DNA of 64,000 bases from Streptomyces sp. CT34 (GTDB taxonomy: Bacteria > Actinomycetota > Actinomycetes > Streptomycetales > Streptomycetaceae), in contig NZ_KN708638.1 of the NCBI RefSeq assembly GCF_000805335.1, positions 5,616,776 to 5,680,775 of the forward strand, read 5' to 3'. This document shows, piece after piece, positions 7,834 through 18,004 of the stretch. Each line of letters opens with the position of its first letter. Position 1 is the stretch's first letter. The notes below the pieces were generated by a model that saw nothing but the letters and a program-made list of their open reading frames with translations, ran no database searches and had not been told where the DNA came from. A program made the translations under genes and the position numbers.

Positions 7834-9126
7834 ATGATGCGTACGCGTCCGCTGAAGGTGGCGCTGCTGGGCTGTGGTGTGGTCGGCTCAGAGGTGGCGC
7901 GCATCATGACGACGCACGCGGACGACCTCGCGGCCCGTATCGGTGCGCCCGTGGAGCTCGCCGGGATCGCCGTCCGCCGCCCCGAGCGGGTGCGCGCCGG
8001 CGTCCCGGCCGAGCTGATCACCACCGATGCGACCGCGCTCGTCAAGCGGGGCGACATCGACGTCGTCATCGAGGTGATCGGCGGGATCGAGCCCGCCCGC
8101 GGGCTGATCACCACCGCCTTCGAGCACGGCGCCAGTGTGGTTTCGGCCAACAAGGCGCTGGTGGCGGCCGACGGTGCCGCGCTGCACGCGGCGGCCGAGA
8201 AGCACAACGCCGACCTGTACTACGAGGCGGCGGTCGCCGGTGCGATCCCGCTGGTGCGCCCGCTGCGCGAATCGCTGGCCGGTGACAAGGTCAACCGCGT
8301 CCTCGGCATCGTCAACGGCACCACCAACTTCATCCTCGACAAGATGGATTCGACCGGCGCCGGCTACAGCGAGGCGCTGGACGAGGCGACCGCGCTGGGC
8401 TACGCCGAGGCCGACCCGACCGCCGACGTCGAGGGCTTCGACGCCGCCGCCAAGGCCGCGATCCTCGCCGGGATCGCCTTCCACACCCGGGTCACCATCG
8501 ACGACGTGCACCGCGAGGGCCTGACCGAGGTCACCGCGGCCGACATCGCCTCCGCCAAGCGCATGGGCTGCACCGTCAAGCTGCTGGCCATCTGCGAGCG
8601 GGCCGCGGACGGCGCGTCGGTGACCGCGCGGGTGCACCCGGCGATGATCCCGCTGACCCATCCGCTGGCGTCCGTGCGCGAGGCGTACAACGCGGTCTTC
8701 GTGGAGGCGGACGCGGCCGGCCGGCTGATGTTCTACGGGCCGGGCGCGGGCGCATCGCCGACCGCCTCCGCGGTCCTCGGCGACCTCGTCGCGGTCGGCC
8801 GCAACAAGCTCGCCGGCGCCACCGGGCCGGGGGAGTCCGCCTACACCGCGCTGCCCGTGAGCCCCATGGGCGAGGTCGTCACCCGCTACCACATCAGTCT
8901 CGACGTGGCCGACAAACCCGGCGTTCTCGCCCAGGTCGCGACGGTCTTCGCCGAACACGGCGTATCGATCGATACGGTCCGTCAGCAGGGTAAGGACGGC
9001 GAAGCGGACCTCGTCGTCGTCACCCACCGAGCGACCGACGCGGCCCTGTCGTCGACCGTCGGTGCACTGCGCGAGCTGGACACCGTCCGCGGTGTCGTCA
9101 GCATCATGCGGGTCGAAGGGGAGTAA
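7834..9126 (+). CDS. hom: Homoserine dehydrogenase
   Basis: Hom reduces aspartate semialdehyde to homoserine, the branch point to threonine, methionine and isoleucine. The 430-residue protein has an N-terminal NAD(P) fold (LLGCGVVGSEVA), the catalytic region (NGTTNFILDKM, then EADPTADVEGFDAAAK) and a C-terminal ACT domain (HISLDVADKPGVLAQVA onward) expected to sense threonine. I chose the ATG at 7834, preceded by GACGAGGT at 7823-7830; an open frame upstream to 7798 lacks a ribosome site. It is followed after 8 bp by thrC and is clearly co-transcribed with it. Confidence 0.95.
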   Translation: MMRTRPLKVALLGCGVVGSEVARIMTTHADDLAARIGAPVELAGIAVRRPERVRAGVPAELITTDATALVKRGDIDVVIEVIGGIEPARGLITTAFEHGASVVSANKALVAADGAALHAAAEKHNADLYYEAAVAGAIPLVRPLRESLAGDKVNRVLGIVNGTTNFILDKMDSTGAGYSEALDEATALGYAEADPTADVEGFDAAAKAAILAGIAFHTRVTIDDVHREGLTEVTAADIASAKRMGCTVKLLAICERAADGASVTARVHPAMIPLTHPLASVREAYNAVFVEADAAGRLMFYGPGAGASPTASAVLGDLVAVGRNKLAGATGPGESAYTALPVSPMGEVVTRYHISLDVADKPGVLAQVATVFAEHGVSIDTVRQQGKDGEADLVVVTHRATDAALSSTVGALRELDTVRGVVSIMRVEGE

Positions 9127-9134
9127 AGGAACCC

Positions 9135-10220
9135 ATGTCTGCCAATTCCACCGTGACCACCACCAGCCGTCAGTGGCGCGGAATCATCGAGGAATACCGT
9201 GACCGGCTTCCGGTCAGCGACACGACCGAGGTCGTCACCCTCCGGGAGGGCGGCACGCCTCTCGTGCCGGCCCAGGTGCTGTCCGAGCGCACCGGCTGCG
9301 AGGTGCACCTCAAGGTCGAGGGCGCCAACCCCACGGGCTCGTTCAAGGACCGCGGGATGACGATGGCCATCACCCGCGCCAAGGAGGAGGGCGCCAAGGC
9401 GGTCATCTGCGCCTCCACCGGCAACACCTCCGCCTCGGCCGCCGCCTACGCGGTCCGGGCCGGCATGGTGTGCGCGGTGCTGGTCCCGCAGGGCAAGATC
9501 GCGCTCGGCAAGATGGGCCAGGCGCTGGTGCACGGTGCCAAGATCCTCCAGGTCGACGGAAATTTCGACGACTGCCTGACGCTGGCCCGGGGCCTTTCCG
9601 AGAAGTACCCGGTCGCACTTGTGAACTCCGTCAACCCGGTGCGCATCGAGGGCCAGAAGACCGCCGCCTTCGAGATCGTCGACATGCTCGACGACGCCCC
9701 GGACATCCATGTGCTGCCGGTCGGCAACGCCGGCAACATCACCGCCTACTGGAGGGGCTACCAGGAGTACGCCGCCGACGGCGTCGCCTCGCACACCCCG
9801 CGGATGTGGGGCTTCCAGGCGTCCGGCAGCGCCCCGATCGTGCGCGGTGAGGTCGTCAAGGACCCGCACACCATCGCCACCGCGATCCGTATCGGCAACC
9901 CCGCCTCGTGGGAGTTCGCGGAGCGCGCCCGGGACGAGTCCGGCGGCCTCATCGATGACGTGACGGACCGTCAAATCCTCGCCGCCTACCGCCTGTTGGC
10001 CGCACGCGAGGGTGTCTTCGTGGAGCCCGCGTCGGCCGCCTCGGTCGCCGGTCTGCTCAAGGCCGCCGAGGAGGGCAGGGTCGACCCGGGCCAGCGGATC
10101 GTCTGCACGGTCACCGGCAACGGCCTCAAGGACCCGGACTGGGCGGTCGCCGGAGCGCCGCAGCCGGTCACCGTCCCGATCGACGCGGACGCCGCCGCCG
10201 AGCGGCTCGGACTCGGCTGA
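9135..10220 (+). CDS. thrC: Threonine synthase
   Basis: ThrC converts O-phosphohomoserine to threonine using PLP. The 361-residue protein is the short, plant-unlike class, with the PLP lysine in NPTGSFKDRGM, the ASTGNTSASAAAYA phosphate/PLP-binding block and VGNAGNITAYWRGY. AAAGGA precedes the ATG, 8 bp after hom. A strong hairpin 30 bp after the stop suggests hom-thrC end here and thrB is transcribed separately. Confidence 0.95.
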   Translation: MSANSTVTTTSRQWRGIIEEYRDRLPVSDTTEVVTLREGGTPLVPAQVLSERTGCEVHLKVEGANPTGSFKDRGMTMAITRAKEEGAKAVICASTGNTSASAAAYAVRAGMVCAVLVPQGKIALGKMGQALVHGAKILQVDGNFDDCLTLARGLSEKYPVALVNSVNPVRIEGQKTAAFEIVDMLDDAPDIHVLPVGNAGNITAYWRGYQEYAADGVASHTPRMWGFQASGSAPIVRGEVVKDPHTIATAIRIGNPASWEFAERARDESGGLIDDVTDRQILAAYRLLAAREGVFVEPASAASVAGLLKAAEEGRVDPGQRIVCTVTGNGLKDPDWAVAGAPQPVTVPIDADAAAERLGLG

Positions 10221-10249
10221 CCGGACGTCCGTGACCTGCGCGTACGGCA

Positions 10250-10284
10250 GCGGATGACGGGGCGGCCGGTCCCCCGTCATCCGC
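10250..10284 (+). terminator. Hairpin after thrC
   Basis: GCGGATGACGGGG (10250-10262) is perfectly complementary to CCCCGTCATCCGC (10272-10284), a 13-bp stem with a 9-nt loop. No U-tract follows, as is common for Streptomyces terminators. It separates thrC from thrB. Confidence 0.65.
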
Positions 10285-10548
10285 CGTGCTGCAAATTGCG
10301 CAAAGCCTGCAAAGTCAGGACAGGGGCACAGGATGGCGCGCGACACGCATCGTGCGCCTCCTGTGCGCCCTATGTCGCGACAGAACCTTCCTTCGATAGG
10401 CTGGCACCCAACTCCCCTCGCCACGGCATAACGCAGTGGTGTGCAGGGCAGGTCAGAACAGACCCCACGAGCCGTCCCGGCACCTCGGTGCCGCGGAGCT
10501 GTGCTCCGGGGCAGTACCGCAGCATCAATCAAGGAGAGTCATCGAGCG
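10285..10548 (+). promoter_or_regulatory. Intergenic region upstream of thrB, probable promoter
   Basis: About 260 bases without a credible gene. It contains repeated short GCAAA blocks near 10301-10312 and a GATAGGCT at about 10395-10402 that could serve as a -10 box. There is no leader peptide rich in threonine codons and no T-box signature, so I see no attenuator. The ribosome site AAGGAGAG lies at 10531-10538. Confidence 0.3.
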
Positions 10549-11466
10549 ATGGCCGGTCCCGCGTTCCGCGCCGCCGCCGTCCGGGTGCGCACCCCCGCTA
10601 CCAGCGCCAATCTCGGTCCCGGCTTCGATGCCCTGGGTCTTTCCCTGGGCCTGTACGACGATGTCGTGGTACGTGTCGCCGACTCCGGGCTGCACGTCGA
10701 CATCGCCGGTGAGGGGGCCGACACCCTTCCGCGCGACGAGAGCCACCTGCTCGTACGGTCCATGCGCACCGCCTTCGACCTGCTCGGCGGGCAGCCGCGC
10801 GGCCTGGAAATCGTCTGCGCCAACCGCATTCCGCACGGCCGCGGCCTCGGCTCCTCGTCGGCCGCCATCTGCGCCGGTATCGTCGCCGCCCGCGCCGTGA
10901 CCATAGGCGGCGAGCAGCGGCTCGACGACGCCGCGCTGCTGGAACTGGCCAACGAGATCGAGGGCCACCCCGACAACGTCGCAGCCTGCCTGCTCGGTGG
11001 CTTCACGCTCGCCTGGATGGACACCGGAACCGCTCACGCGATCCGGATGGATCCCGCCGATTCCATCGTTCCGGTGGTCTTCGTGCCCGGCAAGCCGGTG
11101 CTCACCGAGACCGCCCGCGGACTGCTGCCGCGCACCGTCCCGCACGTGGACGCCGCGGCGAACGCCGGCCGCGCCGCACTGCTCGTCGAGGCCCTGACCA
11201 GGCGCCCCGAGCTGCTGCTGGCCGCGACCGAGGACCGACTTCACCAGGACTACCGCGCCCCCGCGATGCCGGACAGCGTGGCCCTGGTGAACCGACTGCG
11301 CGCGGACGGCGTCCCCGCAGTCATCTCCGGTGCGGGCCCGACGGTGCTCGCACTGGTCGAGGACGCGGCGGCCGACAAGGTCGCGGCACTGGCGGGAGAG
11401 GGGTGGGCGGCCAACCGGCTGACCCTCGACGCGGCCGGTACGTGTGTGCTGCCGCTCGCCGGGTGA
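10549..11466 (+). CDS. thrB: Homoserine kinase
   Basis: ThrB phosphorylates homoserine to O-phosphohomoserine, the substrate of ThrC. The 305-residue protein belongs to the GHMP kinases: N-terminal VRTPATSANLGPGFDALG, the ATP-binding loop PHGRGLGSSSAAICAG and the C-terminal SGAGPTVLAL motif are intact. The frame is open back to 10441, but the ATG at 10549 has AAGGAGAG about 10 nt upstream and matches the family N-terminus. Unlike hom and thrC it is separated from its neighbours by a hairpin and a long intergenic region. Confidence 0.94.
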   Translation: MAGPAFRAAAVRVRTPATSANLGPGFDALGLSLGLYDDVVVRVADSGLHVDIAGEGADTLPRDESHLLVRSMRTAFDLLGGQPRGLEIVCANRIPHGRGLGSSSAAICAGIVAARAVTIGGEQRLDDAALLELANEIEGHPDNVAACLLGGFTLAWMDTGTAHAIRMDPADSIVPVVFVPGKPVLTETARGLLPRTVPHVDAAANAGRAALLVEALTRRPELLLAATEDRLHQDYRAPAMPDSVALVNRLRADGVPAVISGAGPTVLALVEDAAADKVAALAGEGWAANRLTLDAAGTCVLPLAG

Positions 11467-11840
11467 TCACGACCAGTGATCGACGATTGCCGGTCTTTGA
11501 GAGGGGGAATGTTTGTTGGATCCGGTAGTGTTAACCTCAAGTCAGTACTCGACGCCAGTGTGGCGCGGTGCTTCGTGTCCCCCTTCGGGACCACTTTCTT
11601 CCGGGAGCCTCCCAAACTGCTTGGAGCAATGGCCTGAGCAGAAGTGAGCACGCTCCGGAATCGGCGTGACGAACCAGAGCCACACCGCATATCTTCACGC
11701 CGGAGCCATGAACTGATCTTCCGCCGTATCCGGCGGGACCACCGCCCCGGCCCGGTCCGCAAGACCTAAGGACCCAGCCGGACAGCACAACCGGTCGCCG
11801 AGCCAGACAGGCCGACGCCCGCTCCAGGGAAGGACCCTTC
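11467..11840 (+). promoter_or_regulatory. rho promoter and long 5' leader
   Basis: This 374-base gap has no convincing gene. A GGTAGTGTTAACCT stretch around 11524-11536 looks like a promoter -10 region, leaving a leader of roughly 300 nt before rho. Rho is autoregulated through its leader in other bacteria, so an attenuator is plausible here. The leader contains several short GC stems (for example around CCCCCTTCGGGACC near 11580) but no canonical riboswitch. Confidence 0.35.
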
Positions 11841-13877
11841 GTGAGCGACACCACCGATCTGATGGGCGCGCGCACCGATGGCAGTGCCACCACGCCCGCC
11901 ACGGACGCTCCCGCCGCGCCTGCTACCACGCGGCGCCGCCGTTCCGGCACCGGCCTTGACGGCATGGTCCTGGCAGAGCTGCAGCAGGTTGCCTCCGGCC
12001 TCGGTATCAAGGGCACCGCGCGGATGCGCAAGAGCCAGCTGATCGAGGTCATCAAGGAGAGGCAGGCCGGCGGCACGGGAACCGCCGCCAAGGCCGACGC
12101 GCCCGCCGCCGACACCGAGACCAAGCCCAAGCGCCGTACGACCTCCAAGGCCCGCACCGGCGAGGACGGTGCCGAGCCGGCCGCCAAGGCCGAGAAGCCC
12201 GCCAAGGCGGCCAAGGCCGCGGACAAGGGGGCCCAGCAGCAGATCGAGATCCCGGGCCAGCCCTCCCCCAAGGTCTCGGCTTCGCCCGACCAGGGAGGTG
12301 CCCCCACCGACGAGCAGCCGGCCGGCGAGCGCCGCCGGCGCCGGGCCACCGCCGCGGCGGGCAGCCCGGAGACCGCCCCCGCGGGCGACGTCAAGACCGA
12401 GGTCAAGGCCGAGGTCAGGACCGAGACCGCGACGGCCCCGCAGGAGACCGGCGAGGGCCGGCCCGCCAAGAGCGGTGAGCGCCAGGACCGCGGCGACCGC
12501 CAGGAGCGCGGGCAGAAGGGCGACCGCCGGCAGCGCGACCGCGACCGCGGGGACCGCCGCAAGGGCGACGCCGGCGACGGCGGCCAGGGCGGTGGTGGCC
12601 GCCAGCGCGACCGCCGGGCCGACGAGGACGACGACTTCGAGGGCGGCCGGCGCGGTCGCCGCGGCCGGTACCGCGACCGCCGTGGCCGCCGTGGCCGCGA
12701 CGACTTCGCGGGCGAGCCGCAGCTGTCCGAGGACGACGTGCTCATCCCGGTCGCGGGCATCCTCGACATCCTCGACAACTACGCGTTCATCCGGACCTCG
12801 GGCTACCTGCCCGGCCCGAACGACGTGTACGTCTCGCTCGCCCAGGTCCGCAAGAACGGCCTGCGCAAGGGCGACCACGTCACCGGTGCGGTCCGCCAGC
12901 CCAAGGACGGCGAGCGGCGCGAGAAGTTCAACGCGCTGGTGCGGCTCGACACCGTCAACAGCATGGCGCCCGAACAGGGCCGCCAGCGGGCGGAGTTCGG
13001 CAAGCTGACGCCCCTTTACCCGCAGGAGCGGCTGCGCCTGGAGGGCGAGTCGGGCGGGCTGACGACCCGGATCATCGACCTGGTCACCCCGATCGGCAAG
13101 GGCCAGCGAGGGCTGATCGTGGCCCCGCCGAAGACCGGCAAGACCATGATCATGCAGGCGATCGCCAACTCGATCACCCGCAACAACCCCGAGTGCCACC
13201 TGATGGTCGTCCTCGTCGACGAGCGTCCCGAAGAGGTCACCGACATGCAGCGGTCGGTCAAGGGCGAGGTCATCTCCTCGACCTTCGACCGCCCGGCCGA
13301 GGACCACACCACCGTCGCCGAGCTGGCCATCGAGCGCGCCAAGCGGCTCGTCGAGCTGGGCCACGACGTGGTCGTCCTGCTGGACTCCATCACCCGCCTG
13401 GGCCGCGCGTACAACCTCGCGGCACCCGCCTCCGGCCGCATCCTGTCCGGTGGTGTCGACTCGACCGCGCTCTACCCGCCGAAGCGCTTCTTCGGTGCCG
13501 CGCGCAACATCGAGGACGGCGGTTCGCTGACCATCCTGGCCACCGCGCTGGTCGAGACCGGCTCGCGGATGGACGAGGTGATCTTCGAGGAGTTCAAGGG
13601 CACCGGCAACCTGGAGCTCAAGCTCGACCGCAAGCTCTCCGACAAGCGCATCTTCCCGGCGGTGGACGTGGACGCGTCCAGCACCCGTAAGGAAGAGATC
13701 CTGATGGGCAGCGACGAGCTGGCCATCGTCTGGAAGCTGCGCCGGGTGCTGCACGCGCTGGACCAGCAGCAGGCCATCGAGCTGCTGCTGGACAAGATGA
13801 AGCAGACCAAGTCCAACGCGGAGTTCCTGCTGCAGATCCAGAAGACGACGCCGACCGCGGGCAACGGCAACGACTGA
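11841..13877 (+). CDS. rho: Transcription termination factor Rho
   Basis: Rho is the hexameric RNA helicase that ends transcription of untranslated RNA. The 678-residue protein has the Rho_N SAP-like domain (about residues 30-75), then an actinobacterial insertion of roughly 200 residues rich in Arg, Asp and Gly (RDRGDRRKGDAGDGG type), then the cold-shock RNA-binding domain (SGYLPGPNDVYVSLAQV) and the RecA-like motor with Walker A APPKTGKT and VVLLDSITRLGRAYN. The insertion lengthens it well beyond the 419 residues of E. coli Rho and is typical of high-GC Gram-positives. The start is a GTG after GGAAGGA. Confidence 0.96.
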   Translation: MSDTTDLMGARTDGSATTPATDAPAAPATTRRRRSGTGLDGMVLAELQQVASGLGIKGTARMRKSQLIEVIKERQAGGTGTAAKADAPAADTETKPKRRTTSKARTGEDGAEPAAKAEKPAKAAKAADKGAQQQIEIPGQPSPKVSASPDQGGAPTDEQPAGERRRRRATAAAGSPETAPAGDVKTEVKAEVRTETATAPQETGEGRPAKSGERQDRGDRQERGQKGDRRQRDRDRGDRRKGDAGDGGQGGGGRQRDRRADEDDDFEGGRRGRRGRYRDRRGRRGRDDFAGEPQLSEDDVLIPVAGILDILDNYAFIRTSGYLPGPNDVYVSLAQVRKNGLRKGDHVTGAVRQPKDGERREKFNALVRLDTVNSMAPEQGRQRAEFGKLTPLYPQERLRLEGESGGLTTRIIDLVTPIGKGQRGLIVAPPKTGKTMIMQAIANSITRNNPECHLMVVLVDERPEEVTDMQRSVKGEVISSTFDRPAEDHTTVAELAIERAKRLVELGHDVVVLLDSITRLGRAYNLAAPASGRILSGGVDSTALYPPKRFFGAARNIEDGGSLTILATALVETGSRMDEVIFEEFKGTGNLELKLDRKLSDKRIFPAVDVDASSTRKEEILMGSDELAIVWKLRRVLHALDQQQAIELLLDKMKQTKSNAEFLLQIQKTTPTAGNGND

Positions 13878-13901
13878 CGCCCGCGGGCGCACGCGCCGCA
13901 C

Positions 13902-13940
13902 CACGAGGCCCCCTCGCCGCACCGGTGAGGGGGCCTCGTG
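13902..13940 (+). terminator. rho terminator
   Basis: CACGAGGCCCCCTC (13902-13915) pairs perfectly with GAGGGGGCCTCGTG (13927-13940) over 14 bp, 25 bp after the rho stop. There is no U-tract. Confidence 0.75.
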
Positions 13941-14255
13941 CTGTGCCGCCCCGCGGTGCGGTACGGCGTGTGAGCCATGCCGCACGGCGAGCTGTCCCCC
14001 TTGAGACCTTCCTGAGACCTTCCGCACAGGTTCGTCCCGCGCACACAGTTCGGGCAAAGCCGGATCACCGGACGAAACCGCAGGTGAGAGGGCGAAAGTC
14101 GGATGACGCACGGACCGTGTACGGCGCCTTTCTAAGAAAGCGCTCATAGCGCCCTGTGCAACCCTTCCGGTCGACCTCCCGTCTGTACAGGCACTCACCC
14201 GTGACCACGGGATGACGGCGAGGGGCAGCCGAGGGAAAAAGGGACTGAGGAGCAG
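13941..14255 (+). promoter_or_regulatory. Intergenic region upstream of the LCP gene with a palindrome
   Basis: No gene is seen in these 315 bases. A perfect 13-bp palindrome CTTTCTAAGAAAG at 14128-14140 is flanked by GCGC repeats (GGCGC before, CGC after) and is notably AT-rich for the region. It could be an operator for the downstream gene. GAGGAG precedes the ATG at 14256. Confidence 0.4.
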
Positions 14256-15380
14256 ATGGCGGACAGCAACGGAAGCCCGCGGGCGGCCGGGGGCCGCAGC
14301 CGCGGCATACGTGCCACGGGCCGCCGGCGCAAGGGCCCGACCCGGCGCCGCCGGGCCCTGACGATCACGCTGTGCGTGCTGGTCGGCGCGGTACTGCTCG
14401 GCGGCGCCGGGCTGGGCTACGTCTACTTCAAGCTCAACGGCAACCTCAAGGGCGTCGACATCAACGCGGCCCTCGGCCAGGACCGGCCGAAGAACGTCGA
14501 CAACGGCTCGATGGACATCCTGGTCATGGGCTCCGACTCACGGGCCGGCAAGAACGCCGACTACGGCAAGGACGAGGGCGGCGCCCGCTCGGACACCGCG
14601 ATGGTGGTGCACGTCTTCAAGGGCCACCAGAAGGCCAGCGTCGTCAGCATCCCCCGCGACACCCTGGTCACCCGGCCCAGCTGCACCAAGGACGGCAAGA
14701 ACGTCCCGGGGGAGCGGCGGGCGATGTTCAACACCGCCTTCGAGGTCGGCGGCCCGGCCTGCGCCGTCAAGACCGTCGAGTCGATGAGCGGGATCCGCAT
14801 GGACCACTTCGTCGAGGTCGACTTCACCGGCTTCAAGAAGCTGATCGACGCGCTGGGCGGGGTGGACATCACCACCACCAAGCCCATCAACGACCGCTAC
14901 AGCCACCTGAACCTGGCGCCCGGCAAGCACACCCTCAACGGCGAGGACGCGCTCGGACTCGTCCGGACCCGGCACGGCGTCCCCGGGGGCGACGGCAGCG
15001 ACCTGGGCCGCATCCAGCTCCAGCAGACCTTCGTCAAGGCGCTGATGAACCAGGTCCGCAACGTCGGCGTGCTCTCCAACCCGGCCAAGCTCTACACCAT
15101 CGCCGACACCGCCACCAAGACCGTCACCACCGACACCGATCTCAACTCGGTCCCCCAGCTCACCGGGCTCGCCAAGACCCTGGGCGGGATCACCTCGGAC
15201 CACATCGACATGGTGACGCTGCCGGTGAACTACGACCCGCTCAACCCCTCCCGGGTGCTGCCGCTGACCAAGCAGGGCCGGCTGGTCTGGGACGCGCTGC
15301 GCAACGACCAGGACATCCCGAAGTCGGCGATCAAGGGTTCGGCGGGTGACAAGGGCGGAACGGGCAACTACGTCAAGTAG
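14256..15380 (+). CDS. LytR-CpsA-Psr (LCP) family cell-wall glycopolymer ligase
   Basis: LCP enzymes transfer teichoic acid or related polymers from undecaprenyl carriers to peptidoglycan outside the membrane. The 374-residue protein has a basic cytosolic N-terminus (Arg-rich, about 1-37), one membrane segment (about 38-60, LTITLCVLVGAVLLGGAGLGY) and an extracellular LCP domain. Conserved elements are MGSDSRAG, GGARSDTAMVVHV and VSIPRDTL, holding the Asp and Arg residues that bind the pyrophosphate and Mg. The rest of the domain ends near 350. It is a single gene between rho and rpmE; the exact polymer is unknown. A nearby wecA-like gene (21.1 kb) could make the substrate. Confidence 0.88.
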   Translation: MADSNGSPRAAGGRSRGIRATGRRRKGPTRRRRALTITLCVLVGAVLLGGAGLGYVYFKLNGNLKGVDINAALGQDRPKNVDNGSMDILVMGSDSRAGKNADYGKDEGGARSDTAMVVHVFKGHQKASVVSIPRDTLVTRPSCTKDGKNVPGERRAMFNTAFEVGGPACAVKTVESMSGIRMDHFVEVDFTGFKKLIDALGGVDITTTKPINDRYSHLNLAPGKHTLNGEDALGLVRTRHGVPGGDGSDLGRIQLQQTFVKALMNQVRNVGVLSNPAKLYTIADTATKTVTTDTDLNSVPQLTGLAKTLGGITSDHIDMVTLPVNYDPLNPSRVLPLTKQGRLVWDALRNDQDIPKSAIKGSAGDKGGTGNYVK

Positions 15381-15544
15381 CCGCCCGGCCCGCGTCCCGG
15401 CCGCCGGCCCACCGGGGAATAGTTGCGCCCGCACCCCGGTTTTGGGAGATACGGCCAGTCCTGGCAGACTGGACCGTCGGCCCCGGTTCACGTGACGCAA
15501 TTCCGCAGCACGACCCGGTGCACTCCCGAACCTAGGAGAATCCC

Positions 15545-15769
15545 TTGAAGCGCGACATCCACCCGGAGTACGTCGAGACCCAGGTCAGCTGCACCTGTGG
15601 CGCGTCGTTCACCACCCGTAGCACCGTCGCCGGCGGCACCATCCGCGCCGACATCTGCTCCGAGTGCCACCCGTTCTACACGGGCAAGCAGAAGATTCTG
15701 GACACGGGCGGCCGTGTGGCCCGCTTCGAGGCCCGCTTCGGCAAGTCCGCCGCGGCCGCCAAGAAGTAG
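15545..15769 (+). CDS. rpmE: 50S ribosomal protein L31 (zinc-binding form)
   Basis: This 74-residue protein is L31 of the large subunit. It keeps the zinc ligands CTCG near residue 16 and CSECHPFYTGKQ, so it is the zinc-containing form rather than the Zur-controlled zinc-free paralog. The start is a TTG, supported by an upstream AGGAG and the family N-terminus KRDIHPEY. It lies between the LCP gene and prfA as in other actinobacteria. Confidence 0.94.
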   Translation: MKRDIHPEYVETQVSCTCGASFTTRSTVAGGTIRADICSECHPFYTGKQKILDTGGRVARFEARFGKSAAAAKK

Positions 15770-15782
15770 CGACCCGCAAGGC

Positions 15783-15824
15783 GCCGGTCTCCGGTCGCCC
15801 CCGGACAGGGGGGACCGGACCGGC
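15783..15824 (+). terminator. Imperfect hairpin after rpmE
   Basis: GCCGGTCTCCGGTCGCCCCC and GGGGGGACCGGACCGGC form a long, slightly bulged stem around a short GGACA loop, followed by GTCTTTGTC. It starts about 14 bp after the rpmE stop, before prfA. Confidence 0.5.
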
Positions 15825-15937
15825 GTCTTTGTCGTCCGTAGCCTCCGCCGCCCCGGCGGGACACGGTCCGCCGCGCAGCGGCAGCGGGGCGCAGCCGCCC
15901 CGGGAAGCCACATCAGCAGTCAGCAGAGGAACACACG

Positions 15938-17017
<1,080 letters not shown>

Positions 17018-17052
17018 GACCGCAAGACCCGTACATTCCGGCTGGAGGACCA

Positions 17053-17934
17053 GTGCCGCACGATTCCGGGGGGCGACCCCCGAGCCCACGATCGGTGCTG
17101 CTCGCGGAGGTGGCCCAGGCCACCCGGCGGCTGGCCGACGCCGGTGTGCCCTCACCGCGCTTCGACGCCGAGGAACTGGCCGCGCATGTGCACGGCGTCA
17201 AGCGCAGCCAGCTGCACACGGTCCGCGACGCGGACTTCGACGCCCGCTACTGGGAGGCGATCGCCCGCCGCGAGGCGCGTGAACCGCTCCAGCACATCAC
17301 CGGCCGGGCCTTCTTCCGCTACCTCGAACTCACCGTCGGGCCGGGGGTGTTCATCCCCCGCCCGGAGACCGAGTCGGTGGTCGGCTGGGCCATAGACGCG
17401 GTCCGCGCCATGGACGTCGTCGAGCCGCTGATCGTCGATCTGTGCACCGGCTCGGGCGCCATCGCCCTGGCCCTCGCGCAGGAGGTGCCGCGGTCGCGGG
17501 TGCACGCCGTGGAGCTGTCCGAGGAGGCACTGCGGTACGCCCGCAAGAACGTCGAGGGGTCCCGCGTCGTTCTGCATCACGGCGACGCGCTGACCGCGCT
17601 TCCCGAACTGGACGGGCAGGTCGACCTGGTCGTCTCCAACCCGCCGTACATCCCGCTGACCGAGTGGGAGTACGTCGCCCCCGAGGCCCGCGACCACGAC
17701 CCGGAGCTGGCGCTGTTCTCGGGCGAGGACGGCCTCGACACCATCCGCGGCATCGAGCGGACCGCCCACCGCCTGCTGCGGCCGGGCGGCGTGGTCGTCA
17801 TCGAGCACGCCGACACCCAGGGCGGGCAGGTGCCGTGGATCTTCACCGAGGAGCGGGGCTGGGCCGACGCGGCCGACCACCCCGACCTCAACAACAGGCC
17901 CCGATTCGCCACCGCGCGCCGGGCGACGCCATGA
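17053..17934 (+). CDS. prmC: Release factor glutamine methyltransferase
   Basis: PrmC (HemK) methylates the Gln of the GGQ motif in release factors using S-adenosylmethionine. The protein has an N-terminal helical substrate-binding domain and a C-terminal Rossmann fold with IVDLCTGSGAIALALA and the catalytic NPPY in VVSNPPYIPLTEW. The GTG at 17053 has GGAGG upstream, giving 293 residues; a GTG at 17095 would give 279 and also fits the family. Its position directly after prfA is conserved across bacteria. Confidence 0.92.
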   Translation: MPHDSGGRPPSPRSVLLAEVAQATRRLADAGVPSPRFDAEELAAHVHGVKRSQLHTVRDADFDARYWEAIARREAREPLQHITGRAFFRYLELTVGPGVFIPRPETESVVGWAIDAVRAMDVVEPLIVDLCTGSGAIALALAQEVPRSRVHAVELSEEALRYARKNVEGSRVVLHHGDALTALPELDGQVDLVVSNPPYIPLTEWEYVAPEARDHDPELALFSGEDGLDTIRGIERTAHRLLRPGGVVVIEHADTQGGQVPWIFTEERGWADAADHPDLNNRPRFATARRATP

Positions 17935-18004
17935 CGCGCCCCGTTCCCGCGCCCGGTGCACGCGATGCATCCGAAGTATTCGTTCCGCACGAGGAGGTCC
18001 CGTA

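Noticed and set aside
10285..10548. Threonine attenuator or T-box before thrB
   Set aside because: There is no threonine-rich leader peptide, no specifier loop and no terminator pair right before thrB.
11766..14198. An 810-codon minus-strand open frame over rho
   Set aside because: Rho has all conserved motifs on the plus strand. The reverse frame is a product of GC-biased codon positions.
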